A model generated the notes under the pieces. It was not told the origin of the DNA. It ran no database searches and saw only the letters and a list, made by a program, of their open reading frames with translations. From positions 782,918 through 846,917 of the forward strand of contig JANPWX010000163.1 of NCBI GenBank assembly GCA_024734555.1: a DNA stretch of 64,000 bases, in the 5' to 3' direction. This DNA is from Trochalopteron elliotii. Its lineage: Eukaryota; Chordata; Aves; Passeriformes; Leiothrichidae. The position numbers and the translations under genes were made by a program. Positions 50,301 to 62,786 of this stretch are shown here, in pieces (positions within the stretch are counted from its first letter, which is position 1; every line of letters starts with the position of its first letter).

Positions 50301-53151
50301 TGGCATTAACCATAGGCCAAAGGTGGATTGCGGGGAAGAGCAGGTGGAGATGCTTTCATACTCTTGGTAGAGGGACTAAAAGAAGGTCCTTCTAGGTCAT
50401 TCTTTGGCATTATTGGTGTGGGCACTGAGCTGCTGATGTGGGAGCAAGGTGAGGGTGGCAGGGTCACTTTTGGAGGTGACTCTGGTGCTGAGCCACCAGT
50501 GGGCAGGGGGGCATCTCTTGCCACAACCCTGAGCCTCTCTGAAGCGTTCCTGGGTTATTGATGTGCTCACCAGGATGAGTTTGTCAGGGACCTGAGACAG
50601 GCCTACATCTGAAGAAAGGGAGTGATAAAGTCTGACAGTTAGCAAAGAGAATTCTTTCAGGTTGGTTGATCTGTAGAAGGCAGGGGGAGGGTCGTGGTAA
50701 TACTGTGGTTTCATTAAGAGTTCTGAAATTGGTGTCTGCCCTTGGACTGTGTGAAGGGGGGGGAAGTGAGAGCCTTCCCAGCGGGCAGGCGTGAGCCGAG
50801 ACACCTGGTAGGACAGGTGGAAGACAGTCCTGAAAGGAGTCCCTGTGTCACCAGTGCTTAGGCCACAGGTCTGTGATGTTCTGATTCTGACTCAAGCCAA
50901 GCAAAAGAGTCAAGTTTATTCATTGCTCCACTGTGTAGTGAGGTCTGTAACAATTGACAGTTCTGTTACATTTGAACGCTCATTAGCGCTTCAGATTAGC
51001 TATTAAAGGACATGAAACGTTTAATCACCATGTCTTTTCTTGTTAGCAGTAGTCACTAGTGGAATCCTTTAAAAAAAATTGTAATTAAGTGAAAAAATTG
51101 TACTTTAGCAATTTTACTCGGGATACAGCAGTTTCAGTCATTGAGATTACTGCCCTGAGGAAACTACATTTTCTTCCTTAAATAATGTTTTTAAACTCTT
51201 GAAATAGTAGCATGATAATTCTATGTCATGTAGAAGCTGGGAAGCTCCCCTTTTACTGCCTCTATATATTTGGGCATTTCTAGTGTGTGGTGCAAAGGTG
51301 GAACTTTCAGTCATGATTGAAACTGCTGATTTCTCAAATTCCAAAGTCTGCTATTTAATGAAATATAAGCGTGATGCAGCAATTTTCTGTAGCAGTGACA
51401 CATTCATTGAATTGCTTTTCTCTTCCCTAGTACCAGTTAGCTCTTAAAAAAGCTATTAGGAATAGATTTCTGACTAAGTTTAAAAAGGAGCTCTCTTAAT
51501 TATAGATTAAAGGAAAATTTATAAACCTCAGAAATCCTCAAAATACTGAAGCACAGTCTTTTATAATGTTTGCAGCATGATATTCAGAAGGTTCCAATAA
51601 AATTAAACAGCTAGTTCTTTCAGGGGTCCGTAATTATAGGACTGATTTCTTAAATTGAGATGTGCTTCTTTGCACAGAATTAGCATTTAATCAAAATAAT
51701 TTTCATGTAACTACTTGTGTTCTAGGAGTACAGAATATGTGAAAGAACTATTTTTAATAATACATTCAAGGGAACTCTGATAGGAATGCCAAAGAAAATA
51801 CCAGTGAAACTTTGCTAATCAACCCCTGTGCTTCCCTTTGCTCTTCTAAATAGCCAAAATCTGTCCCAAGCTGTGTCAGGAGATGTCTTCACAAAGAATT
51901 CATGCTGCTGTGATGACTTCTGCCAGCTGTGCTTTTTAGGAGCACGCAGCCAGCTCTGTTGCTAGCAGTGCGTGGCAAGGCATCCCATGGCATCCCACCC
52001 CAAGTGCAGTGGAGGAGACAGCTGAAACACTGAGTGAAAGAGAAGATGGGGCTGTGGCTTCCTACAGCTTCTCCCCTGGCTCTGAGGGGAGTGGAATGCT
52101 GTTCAGCATGGGAGAGCTCTGAGCAGAGATCAGGTGGGGTTTGGGTAGGGATAGCGCATGGTCACACTGGAGTCTTCCCCAGATGCAATGAATGCAGTGA
52201 GGGACTGAAGGTATTCACACTGCAAGGCATGGACAGGGGAGGAAGAGCAGTGGGTTTATACAGGGAATTTGGGGATGAGAGATGTGACTTTGGTGGGTGT
52301 TTCTGTTTGCACTGATGAGTTGGGACTGGGCTGAGACATCCTTTTTTCTCTTTGCCTCAATCACCCGTTGAGAAAGAGTGAGTGGACTGTAGGTGATGAC
52401 TGCTACAGTCAAAGGTCTTGGGAAGAACTGAGATGCAGCAAAAATAGATATTTTTTTCCTATAAATGCTGAATAGTAAAGTTTTCTGTGAAACCTGACCA
52501 TGAAAAATAACCCTGTTATGTTTTTCCTGCATGCCAATGGGGTATGTTTTTCTGTTGGCATTTAGAGGATGCTGAGTCATGAGAACTGGGTTTACAGAAG
52601 AAAATCCTCTCCTTCTTTCTGGAGTTTAGCTTCCTTCATACAGAGATAGGAAAAGCAACCTCTGCTGATCTGGCTGAAGTGCAACCTTGCTAAGAAGTGG
52701 GGATGGTGAAACTGGAGAGTAAGATGCAAACAAGAAAAGGTCAGTTATTACCAGAACTGAAAAGACTTTTGTGAGCTTGACAATACGGAAAACGTTTCTT
52801 TACAAAAGGGAGGGATTGTATATACTACACAGCTTGTAGAATCCTAAAAATACATTTATCCTTGGCAAAGCATCTGAAGGTGTCAGAAACCGTAAGATGT
52901 TACAGGCACCTCACAAGGAGACATCTGGGACCCTAATTCTTGAGATTTCAGTGTGGCTTTGGGCTGGAGACCTTTTTCCTGTAGACAGTATGGTAGGATT
53001 TGAGATGCTCTGAAGAGATGAGATGAATTCCTTGAAATTTGATTATCAGCTGCTAATGTTCAAAACACTTGCAGATTTTTTTTTCTAATATATTCTGTAT
53101 GTATTGTATTCTAACATCTATTCTAATATGTTCTGTTTTTCCATTCTATAG
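47384..53151. other. Non-coding stretch, no gene seen
   Basis: AT-rich, T/G-skewed DNA. A T11 run lies at 47873-47883 and a G8 run at 50756-50763. Minus-strand frames at 50306-50804 (136 codons plus an overlapping 72 codons in another frame) have no recognised domain. No named repeat. Confidence 0.5.
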
Positions 53152-53225
53152 CATGGAAAATTCCTGAAGATAAAAAGTTAGAATTTTATTACTTGGTCAG
53201 TATTAAAGCTAAAATGAAGGAAAAG
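53152..53225 (+). other. Candidate 74-base coding exon (plus strand)
   Basis: The acceptor TTCTGTTTTTCCATTCTATAG ends at 53151 and the donor AAAAG|GTCAGT starts at 53226. One frame is open throughout. It begins with two carried bases (CA), continues WKIPEDKKLEFYYLVSIKAK and four more residues (MKEK), and ends on a complete codon. The other two frames stop early. The peptide is charged and helix-prone, as in many intracellular proteins, but I do not recognise it. The strand agrees with the skew model. The next candidate exon (55526) is phase-compatible, though it then meets a stop after 23 codons. Confidence 0.25.
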
Positions 53226-55525
53226 GTCAGTAGGCCTTATGGTTGTATAAAACTGTATCAGAATTGATTTTGAAATATATTCTGTAGTTTAACACTGTCT
53301 AGTACTGTGTGTTTAATGGGAAGGCTTTTAAAAATCTATCTAAATGCTGATGCTTTTGAGATTTTCACAATATTCTAAGGTAATGACATTATTTTTTGAG
53401 AGAGACTGTAAAAGACATACTTAGTCTGATATATATATATTCCTTCAGTAATATCAATTGAATTATTAGGACATGAGTAACTCCACAACTTTCTGCTAGA
53501 ACTGAAGCTTCATCACCTAAGAAGATGTGCAAGCTCACACTTACATAAAATGTTAGTGTGATCTGCTTTAGTTTCAGTAGGAGTATTCACTGTCTCAAAG
53601 TAAAAATCATGGATGGTCTCAGAAATGAAACCCATATTTCAGAACTGCGGTGTAGCTCTGGTACGTATACCTTGAAAAGCTTACTCTGGGGATTTTCTGA
53701 TTTTGACTTTATTTCTGCAGCTTTTATACTGTATTTGTGCTAGCATCTACCATTCAATTTGAATGTAGTTGTTCCTTAGTTATTTTATTGAGGGTGGTAT
53801 ATTTCTGGATTGCCAGTAGCTGTGAAAATAATGTAATAATGAATAGTCCTGTAAAATACTTTTGTACTGGCAAGGACCTCTGTTTTATCTGGGATGAAAG
53901 GTTTACTTTCTGGGAAGCTAAAAAAATAAAGCATTTGTTGTGTTTTGTGCCTGTACCCTCATAAACTTTCTCTAGTTGTTCTCATCCATGGCATTTTAAA
54001 AACATTTCTTTCTCATTGCTTTTGTTTAATTGCTTTTAATTGCTTTAAAATGTTTAGGCATTCACAGAGTGTTTTTTGTCCTCAAGATGGGGATAGACTT
54101 TGAATGGATTTAGAAAGTGCAATTGCTACCAGCTGTCTTAGATATACATTTAAGCTTGCTAATTTACTTGGTAAAATTCTTTCAAAACTCAAAAATTTTA
54201 GGATCTAATGATTTAAGTTGGGCTGTGAAAGCCTCTAATCCTCTGTGTCCAAACTAGCCTTCCTCATCCTGTGCACAGAAAGGAGAGATGTTTTGGGATG
54301 GAATTCAATAGCGTCACGCCAAACACTGAAAGATTGTTTGCACAGCTGTGCCTAAGCGGTGACCAAACTGTTAAACAACCTAGTGGGGAGAAAATGAATA
54401 GAAACTCCTGTTGGCCAGAGGAATGAGTTTCCTGGACAGTGCTCAGGACGTTATGAAGTCATTGCACATGCTGGGTCAAGGCTTTTACCCATATTTTCCC
54501 CTTGTGCTTGGGAATACTTCATGCTTCGCTTTTTCTTAATAATATAATTGGCTTAAAGCGTCTGAACAAAATTCTGTACTGACTGACGAATGATGCACTA
54601 TGGTGTACTTACCTTTAACTTCAATTAGGGAACCTTTCCCTGCCAGTAAACTGATGTGAGAGGAGACAGTGCCTGTATATCTCTCTTGCTTCCTTGCAAA
54701 TTGTAGATTATGAAACTGGACTACTGAGCAATAATTTAATCAGTGGCATCAGAAGAGCATTAAGCTCCATTAAATGTTGGGTCACCATCAATGTCAGATG
54801 ACTATTAAATTATGGCTTGCAACTTAGTAGTACTCATCTGAAAACACAGTGCTTCAGTTCTTGGCAAGCATATAACAGTTTATTATGAAACAGATGCTTC
54901 AGATCTTAACATATGACTGAAGTGTCAAGTTGTATCAGAGAAGAGGGTCCCAGCAGTAATATGGTGCTCAGACTTTGTGAGACACATGTTAGGGAATCAC
55001 TCCCTACCTCAACGATTTGGGTTAAAATCATTTCATTAACAGCATCTCCTGTTGAATGCTTGGAGGTCAAAGCACTGCTCTGCCTGCCAAAGACTGGCTT
55101 ATATAATTCTGTCTGCAAATGGTGGAGGTGCAGTTCTCCTGACAAGGAGGGAGGATCCTTACAGGCTGCTCACAGTTTGAATTTTTATGTAGAATAAACA
55201 CAATTTTCTCTCCGGTTCTAGTGCACCACAACATTGCCAGCTTGGAATTTGGAAGATGTCTTTGATACCTCTATTGCTAGTCATGGATTTTCCAAGTGAC
55301 ATCAGTGAGGTGAAACTAGCAATGCCCTTCTGGATGGCTTTGCTAATGTCAGCAGCAGCTCTCATGCAGCAGCTAAATCTTTGAGGCCCTTGTCAGTCTG
55401 CTATACAGCTCCTGCCACTTAGGAAAGCTGCATGCTGCAGGAGATGCTGACCTTGGAGCTTTGCAGGGAGAGAGAAGGATGTAGAAGGGATGCTTGGATA
55501 AAATATTTTTTCCATTCCTATTTAG
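53226..55525. other. Non-coding stretch, no gene seen
   Basis: AT-rich DNA. A frame at 54913-55197 (plus) overlaps others on the minus strand, and none shows a domain. A short TATATATATATA run lies near 53432. Confidence 0.5.
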
Positions 55526-55653
55526 GTGCAAAGATTACAAGGAGGAACTAATGAAGAGAGGGAGCGGGTTGAGCTGGGAGAGTCACAGATGTGCTGAGAA
55601 TTTTTGCTGTGATGGTGCTGGGACAGGAATAAATGAGAGTGATGCTGATATAG
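55526..55653 (+). other. Candidate 128-base exon (plus strand)
   Basis: The acceptor TTTTTTCCATTCCTATTTAG ends at 55525 and the donor ATAG|GTAGAG starts at 55654. The frame with one carried base is open for all 42 codons (starts CKDYKEELMKRGSG, ends INESDADI) and leaves one base over. The frame beginning exactly at the exon edge gives VQRLQGGTNEERERVELGES and three more residues (QMC) before a stop. Both are charged, protein-like sequences. No family is recognised. It lies on the strand predicted by the skew. Confidence 0.22.
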
Positions 55654-58502
55654 GTAGAGCTTACCTGGTCTTTCTGCAGCCTCTAGCTCAGTGGTAAGAT
55701 GGGTTGTCCAAATAGGAATCCGAAGAGGATCTCTGTACCCATCTGCTGAAGATGGCACAGGTTCTTGAAAAATCTTGTGTGTGGTTAAGATTTTATTATC
55801 TGTTGGTAACCACAAGTTGGCCACAAAGTCTTATGATCACAATATTGTGGCAAGATATTTAAAGGAATGTTACAGTTTTTATTTATTAAGGATCGCATCA
55901 TTGGTGCTCAGGTGTTGCCAATTAATTTCTTATTGCTGTGCAGAAACCACAGTACTTCTTTCGTGGCAGTGGGCTGCAGATGAAAATGCTGCAGTTTCAG
56001 CTGAAAACATGACAACTGGGTAGAAGGCAGTGGTCTGCAGGGATGAGTCCTATTAATTGGCTGCAGGAAAGGCTGCCTGAGGTGATGGAGCAGTGTATTG
56101 CAAAACCACTCCAGTCAAAAGTCTGCAGCGTCCTTCTGCCCATAGTTTTCACCCTAACATTTGGGGTTCATTTGCCTGTTAAAAACTACTGTCCCAAAAA
56201 TTGGCATGTTCTTCTCAAAACTGTACTAATAACTTGTTGAAATTTTGATAGTAATCTATTAACATAAAGTGTCACATATTCTTTCAGTTTTCTACTTCTC
56301 TACCTATTACAGGTCTGAAACTGGCTGTTATGCAGAGAACCAGCTCTGAAGGGAACTTCATCAGAGCAGAACCTGTCACGAGGAGAATTGCATCTTATCT
56401 GTATAGGCGTTAAAATTGTCATTTCCTTTCTACCAGAGTTTAACTTGATGCAAGTTTTATTATTAAAAGCCCTGTTATTTCTGAAATAGTTCAGGTTAGG
56501 AAAGACATTCTAAAATAATGGAAAGTTTAAGGTATTACTGTTTCTTAATGGGGGGATGAAGTAAAACCCAAGCACTAGGATGCATTTGATGCAGTGCAAG
56601 ATCAGAATACAGCTGATAGATACATGGTTAGGATTTGGAAATAGTGGTGAAATTTTGTGTTTCATACCTTAGAGAAACACAGATTATAAGTTTCATACTT
56701 GGAAATAAAGATGTCCTCTCTTTTTTTCAAAAAACTCCCACTCTAAGTTTCACTCAGAGTGTTATTTTTCAGTGAGCCCAGAGGAGTTTGTGGCAGGTAA
56801 CAGGGACAGTAATTTCACTTGTTAGCAACAAGTAGGAAGGTATGCAAAGTCAGCCAGAGCTAATATCAAGCTAGTAATTATTAACTCATTCATGTTTTAC
56901 AAGTACTTGAAATTATATCTGTTCAACCTTTAGTTTGAAGTATGTTTTGAAAGATAAATATGAAATAAGGGCTGTCTCATACAGTAGAAAAATTAATGCA
57001 TATAAAAAGTCCTATTAAACTCAGCAAGGTGAAAATTCAGGGGTTTTTTTTTCACCGTTTTTGTTTTTGTCTTTCTTTGATTTTTTATTTTCCTGGCTTT
57101 TGATTAGGTATGGATGAGGTGCTAACAAAATACATAGGATTTTTATACTATTCCCTTACCACTTTTCAATATAAATAATGCTTAAATGGGCAGGACATAA
57201 TGGAGCAAGACCAGGAAGTATACTACAGTTGACTATATCCAGCTAGCACAGGAAAAGCTAAACAGTACTTAGCATACATCTCCTGCTGATGTCTTGTGGA
57301 AACAGGCAGGAATATCTGTAATTGGTGTACTTTGTCCCATGCTGACTGATACAAGAATTTAGTTCTACCAGCCAGGGTTATTGCAGAATAAAGGATGAAG
57401 ATCACAGAAGGGAAATGCAACCTCAGAATTATGTCAGTAGTAAAATTTCACCTGGTGTTTTTTGTTTGTTTGGTTAGGTTTTTTTTTCCTTTTATCTGAT
57501 AAGCTGTGGCAACAGCAGACTAGAGCTGCAGTTGAACTTCAGCTTCAGTTGTTTCCCATGGCCTTCCATGTGCCTTGGGGCAAGGCTGTTTGTCAGTACA
57601 GCTCAGGGAGATGCAGGAGAGCATCACTGTACCTTGTGCTGCCTTCTGGAGGGCTCTGTACAAGTAGAGCTCTCAGTGGCAGCATGTTTTCTGTGATGTT
57701 CCTGGTCTCTTTCTATGTGAATTGCTTGGGAGGCTACGTGTAGTGTGTATCTTCCACCTCCCCACAGACAGTTGTCAGTGTTGTCTACAAGAGTGGAGAG
57801 TGTGGGAATTTCAGGTTATTTATTGGATTTCCCAGTATTAGGCCTCTGAACTGGTGAAGTGAATGTGTACAGACACATTTACTTCACCATATATGTATGT
57901 CCATTATAAAATGTTACTAACACGAAATGGCAGCATTTTGTACAAATGTATTTAGTGTGTAATACTATTATTTAAGGAAGTACCTAATCCTGTCTTTGGG
58001 AAGGAAGTTTAGGCATGGGTTTCATACCACTAATTTAGTACTATACTGTTAATAGTTAAAAATAAATTGTTATTATTTTCGTGTGTGCACGTTACTTTCC
58101 ATGCGAATGTTCATTTCTCTTTCCTCGAGATATAACATTGACAAGACTTGAAAGAGACTAATAAGTCGCTCTAGATTAATTCAGTCTTTGAAGGGTCTAA
58201 TTCCTAGTTACAGCTTTTTGCTCATATGGGTGAATTGTACAAGCAAGTGATTAGGTAAATGAGAAACTAACTAAAGTGTAGTTTAGCTTGTCACTTCAAC
58301 AGATCTTTTTTTTATTTTTATTTTTTTATGTATTTACAACCCCGGCAAAACTGACGACATTATTTTGCAAAGTATATTGCTAAAGAAGATAAAAATCCAA
58401 CAGATATATTTTGCCATTATCCAGTTGTGTGGTTTGTGCTTCCCCTTCACAAGCTTGCAGTCCATGTTGTAGATTTTACATGATGGAATATTTTCTTCAC
58501 TA
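55654..58502. other. Non-coding stretch, no gene seen
   Basis: AT-rich DNA with T9 runs at about 57044 and 57479. No coding region or named repeat is recognised. Confidence 0.5.
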
Positions 58503-59435
58503 CTAATGAGCGAGTGGAAGAGTGGAGAAGACCCTGCATGTAAACTTATCCTTGCCTATTCTCTTATGTAAAGCTCTCTGCTTTGGATAGAGTTTGAAGC
58601 AGATTGTGTTAGCCAAGAGGCTTAAAACCAAATTGTTTTTACTTAACATATCTGTGCATGTCAGAATGTAATAAAGCTGTACTTGCAGGACTGTTTGTAA
58701 AGTAATTTGAACATATTCTGTCCAGTCATGGTTGATGTCATTACAGTTCTCTCGATTCTGAAATCCTTCCCGAGAGCAGGCAGGTAGAGCCAGTGCATGC
58801 TGGATGATTTTGCTGATCATAGAAGGAAAATCAAATGTAAGGGGAGGGAGAGTAATTTGAAGCATGGATGAAGTCATTGTATAAGCACTCCCAACCAAAC
58901 CTAGCATCTTGTCTCCTGTTGCTCCAGAGAAAGGTTCAATGAAAGTGTAGCAAAACTACAGAATTGCTCCCCTTGCAAAATAAATTGGTTTGCTTTTGAC
59001 CATGCTGCTGGGCTGTATCAAAACCAAAGACCCTCTGTGAGGACATCACCAAATAAATCTTGAAGCCTTATTTGAACTATTAGCAGATTTCTCCAGTGAG
59101 TGGGAGACAGTGTAAAGTACAGAGATAAAGGAAAGCTTTAACAACTGTTGTATTATTTCTTCAGGGACGCAGTGTTCCAGCTTGTGCCAAAAGGATGCCT
59201 TCTGGCATAATAAATTCTTGGCAGCAAAGCTGATTTTCATGGTGAAAAACTCTAATGAAGACTGTGGAGGGGTTATCTGACTATTTTGTGTAATAGCATA
59301 TATTAGCCCGTGTGAGGGAGGAAGAAGAGGAGGGCCCTTCGTGTAACAACAGCAGTGTGTTTCAGGTGGCTGCTCCAGAGCACGCTGTAAAAATGCAAAC
59401 ACGGGAAGGCATTTGAAAGAACAATCAGTACTTTT
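58503..59435 (-). pseudogene. Possible decayed gene copy: 311-codon frame with two stops, unidentified
   Basis: One minus-strand frame runs from 59435 to a stop at 58503, interrupted only by TGA at 59046-59048 and TAG at 58956-58958. About fifteen stops would be expected in this many codons of such DNA. The translation looks protein-like, for example SFAAKNLLCQKASFWHKLEH, then CVPEEIIQQLLKLSFISVLY in the first third and NCNDINHDWTEYVQITLQTV in the last. I recognise no domain. It could be an old intronless retrocopy of a host gene, a fossil mobile-element frame or a chance low-stop stretch. There is no ATG with a clear start context; the upstream edge is TAA at 59436-59438. Confidence 0.25.
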
Positions 59436-62327
59436 TTACTTACTTGACTAATGTCAGGGATATGCTTGGCTTACATAAACATCTTCTGACTATCTAACAT
59501 ATTATAGTTGATTTTTCCCTTTAATATATGATTCATTTATGTTTTCCAGAGGTGTGGGATGGTTACTGAGATGTTGTGCGTGAAGTGATGAATATTAGAA
59601 GTATAGCTTTCCCTTTCTTTGTCAAGACACTCCTACGCATATCGAAGTATTTGACCAGTAGTTTTAAGTTACAGATGTTTCTTTGTTGTACAGGGGGATG
59701 CACAGCTTTTTCTGCCCACAACTCTAAAACCATCCCAAGTCTCACACTGTGCTGAGTTGTGTGAACTCATTTTAAAGAGCTTCAAGCCTGGGAATTGCAT
59801 GGGCGTTGCAAGAAGGAAAAGTGCATGGGAGGGAGTTCACTCAGAGTTTGGAGAAACTTTCCCTCCTGTCCTGCCTGATGTATGCTTGCACATTTGATGG
59901 CTTTGCACTTTCTATAGTTGTGTCGTGTGAGGCACAGCTGCAAATAATCATGGGAGACAGTGAAAAGCCATGGAAAATTAAGCCTTTCATATCTTAAGTC
60001 CTGAGGGAGTGTTTCAGACTTAGCCCCTTCTAAACTATTGAAGAAGCCAATACCATACCTATTTAGACAAAGCCTGCCATCCCTTAGGGAATATGGTCAT
60101 TGCATTTCAGTGCTTACAGTAGTACTGGGGAATTTGATAGTTTGTTGTTGTTACGTGGCACAGAATTATTTGGGGGAAGGTGCTGCACGTTAGTGCAGTC
60201 GTGCTCAGGGATGTGCAGCTGTAGCCCAGGGCTGGGACAGATGGAGGGCTGGTTTGCTTTGGTCCTTTCCAGTTCTGGCACCTCTGTGTTGGTGGTATGC
60301 TTGGTGGTTCTCACTTCAGCCTATTTTAATGTCATTAGTGCTCAGTGCTTGCTAGAGACATGTGTTGGAGAAGTAATAAAGTCACACATTCTTATTAGAT
60401 GGACAGTTGTTTTTCTTGTGTAAACCAGTGGTGCAGCCTCTTTGTGTGCTGGTGCCAGAATATTGTATGTTTGGGGATAAGCTGTGTTTTAATCTTATAA
60501 AGTTGCTTTTTTCTAGCCTCCAGAAACTCTTAAAGTCAGAAGGACACTGCTGAGAATAACTTTTTGTTGTGCTCATTTGTGTGTTTCTTTGTATTGTAGG
60601 GGAATCCAATTAGTAATAAGATTACTCCTTATAGTTGGATGTGTGGTAGCAAATTTTTAGGAAGCATCAAATCCCTACAGTGATCATGATGCAGATAGCT
60701 GTTGCACAAGGAGTCATTTTAGAGAAGAAAAATGGTAGCATTTCAAATTTTAACATTTAATGAAAGAAATCAAATAAGTGTTAATTAATGGTATTTAGAT
60801 TCCTAATTTTATAGTGGTGGTTAAAAAATCCCTATATGCTAACATAGTTGCAATGTATTCCAGTTTACTTGCGATAATTGGAGCAGAAACATGGTACTTT
60901 TAGGAAGAAGTTAAACATTGATTGGACCCAAAGAGATTTCCCTTTCCTGAGCTACTCTGCAAACTGGAGTACATGTGAAGAATGAGGAGAATCATTGTGA
61001 GAGTATGAAAACTGCAATGTGAAACAGAGTGGAAATAAAAGTAGCTGTTGAGGGATTTGCCTTTATTAGCTAGCCAGCATGAATTTCTTGGGAAAAGAGA
61101 AGTATATTGAGCTTCTTGGGTCAGGGCCATGTCTCCTTGTATGTTACTTTGTTCAGTCTCTAGCATTGTGAGACCCTGAATAAGAGTAGACTGTCTGGAT
61201 TCTTAAAAATCATAAGCCTGGATCATAAAAATATGTTATTACATGTAAAGTGCCAGTGTCACTTTTGCCTCTTGCTTTTTGCAAAGCTTTGATGGTACAT
61301 TCCTGTTGTCAAAGCTGCTCCAAAAATCATAAGGGCATAGACTTAAGTAAGAAAAAAAAATGTAATTTCCTCTTTGAAATTTTAAGGGAATATTTCATTC
61401 AGACTTTATAGTCTTATAATCTTAATAATGCTTGGACAACTTTTTGGGGAACTGCTTGTTTTGCATCAGATATTTCCAGTTTATCTCAAGATGCCTCCCC
61501 TACTGGGTTGAACTTCTAACCCTGAACTAAAAAAGCTGTCATTTTATGCATTTTACTATGAAAGTGAATGCACACTTTTTCATCCCATCCCCACTGGGGC
61601 TGTCCTAGGCCCCTGCAGCTGGGTGTTGTGTTTTTCAGGAGTAAGTGAATGTGTTCCTTTGATTTTGCTTCATTTGAGGGATTCCTGATATTTAATGATG
61701 CTGTGGGTTGTTTGGCTCCTCTTCCTTCCACTGTCAAAAGAGATTTCTGCTGCCATTATCAGCTACACAAACTTTTCACACACTTCAGCATTTCTCATGT
61801 GTAAAGGCCACAGCTGTAGCTGAACAATGTGTTCGTTGTAATCCAATAATAAAAGTCCTAAATATAACAATAATTACAACCCCTTACATTGAGAACAATA
61901 TTGATAATCAGGGATACTAATCCTTGAATTTTGTAGAAATAAAACTCGACACTGGTTGTTGCAGTGTTATCCTTGTTTTAAGATTTTAAATACTTTGCAA
62001 AACTAGTATGTGGTTGTGTAAAGATTTGGCTTTGCTATACAGATGGGCATAATGGAAGCAAAAAGTACACAGAGAAATACAAATGATTACATTTATGAAC
62101 AGCTAAACAGAATGCTGAGGATATTATTCTTGTAATTAACAAGTCTAGCTTGCCATAATAAGCACTGATTATAAGTAGTCTAACTGATTTTATTAAAATA
62201 AGCCCTTTTGGACACAGCACCCAGTTTGATCTTGTATTTCTTTAAGATATGCCTGTAATTAGTTCTACATGAACATTTTTGGTTTCTCTTGTCTCCTTTA
62301 AGTTTTCTTTCCTTCAGTAAACCTCTT
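59436..62327. other. Non-coding stretch, no gene seen
   Basis: AT-rich DNA with scattered short frames. The plus-strand frame at 60100-60423 (107 codons) has no splice or domain support. An A9 run lies near 61352. Confidence 0.5.
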
Positions 62328-62786
62328 TCAAAGTTGGTCAATGGGAAGTTCTTTGTAAAGTAGAGCTTTTGATGAGCCATGTGTGATCCACACAGTCTTG
62401 ATATTTCTGCAGTTTTCTGATCCAGCAAAATTGCCATGTATTGCCAACATGGTCATACAGTTGATATATCCAGGTTTCATTAGAGTGCAATCCCAAAAAG
62501 AGAGTGTATCTGTAGGCACAGAAATAGCAGATCCTTCAAAGTTGGATTCCTTGAGCAGGATTTATATTTTAATTGCAGAATTCATAGTGACTTGAGACAG
62601 TACATCTTTCATCTCAGACTTCTGTATCAATCCATTGCTATCACAAATACAGTCCTTCAGGATTTTGCACAGTGCAATGCCATCTCCTTTGCTTGTGGCT
62701 TTCCACTGACCAACCACAGGTCCTTCTCTGGGCAAGGACCTTAAGAAGAACAAGTCGAGAGGCTGAATCTCTTTTGAGTTCTTCAT
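62328..62786 (-). pseudogene. Possible retrocopy remnant: ATG-started 153-codon frame with one stop, unidentified
   Basis: A minus-strand ATG at 62784-62786 (A at -3) opens a frame of 74 codons to TAA (62562-62564). The same frame then continues for 77 further codons to TGA at 62328. The first part contains GPVVGQWKATSKGDG and a degenerate EF-hand-loop-like segment (ICDSNGLIQKSE: the glycine, isoleucine and final glutamate fit, the first position does not). The second part contains TLSFWDCTLMKPGYIN. After 62328 the translation becomes stop-rich. No protein family is recognised. A decayed processed copy is possible, but chance cannot be excluded at this length. Confidence 0.22.

Noticed and set aside
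50306..50804. Minus-strand frames of 136 and 72 codons that could be joined by a frameshift
   Set aside because: Translation is Pro/Ser-rich with no recognisable domain, and the join would be my own construction.
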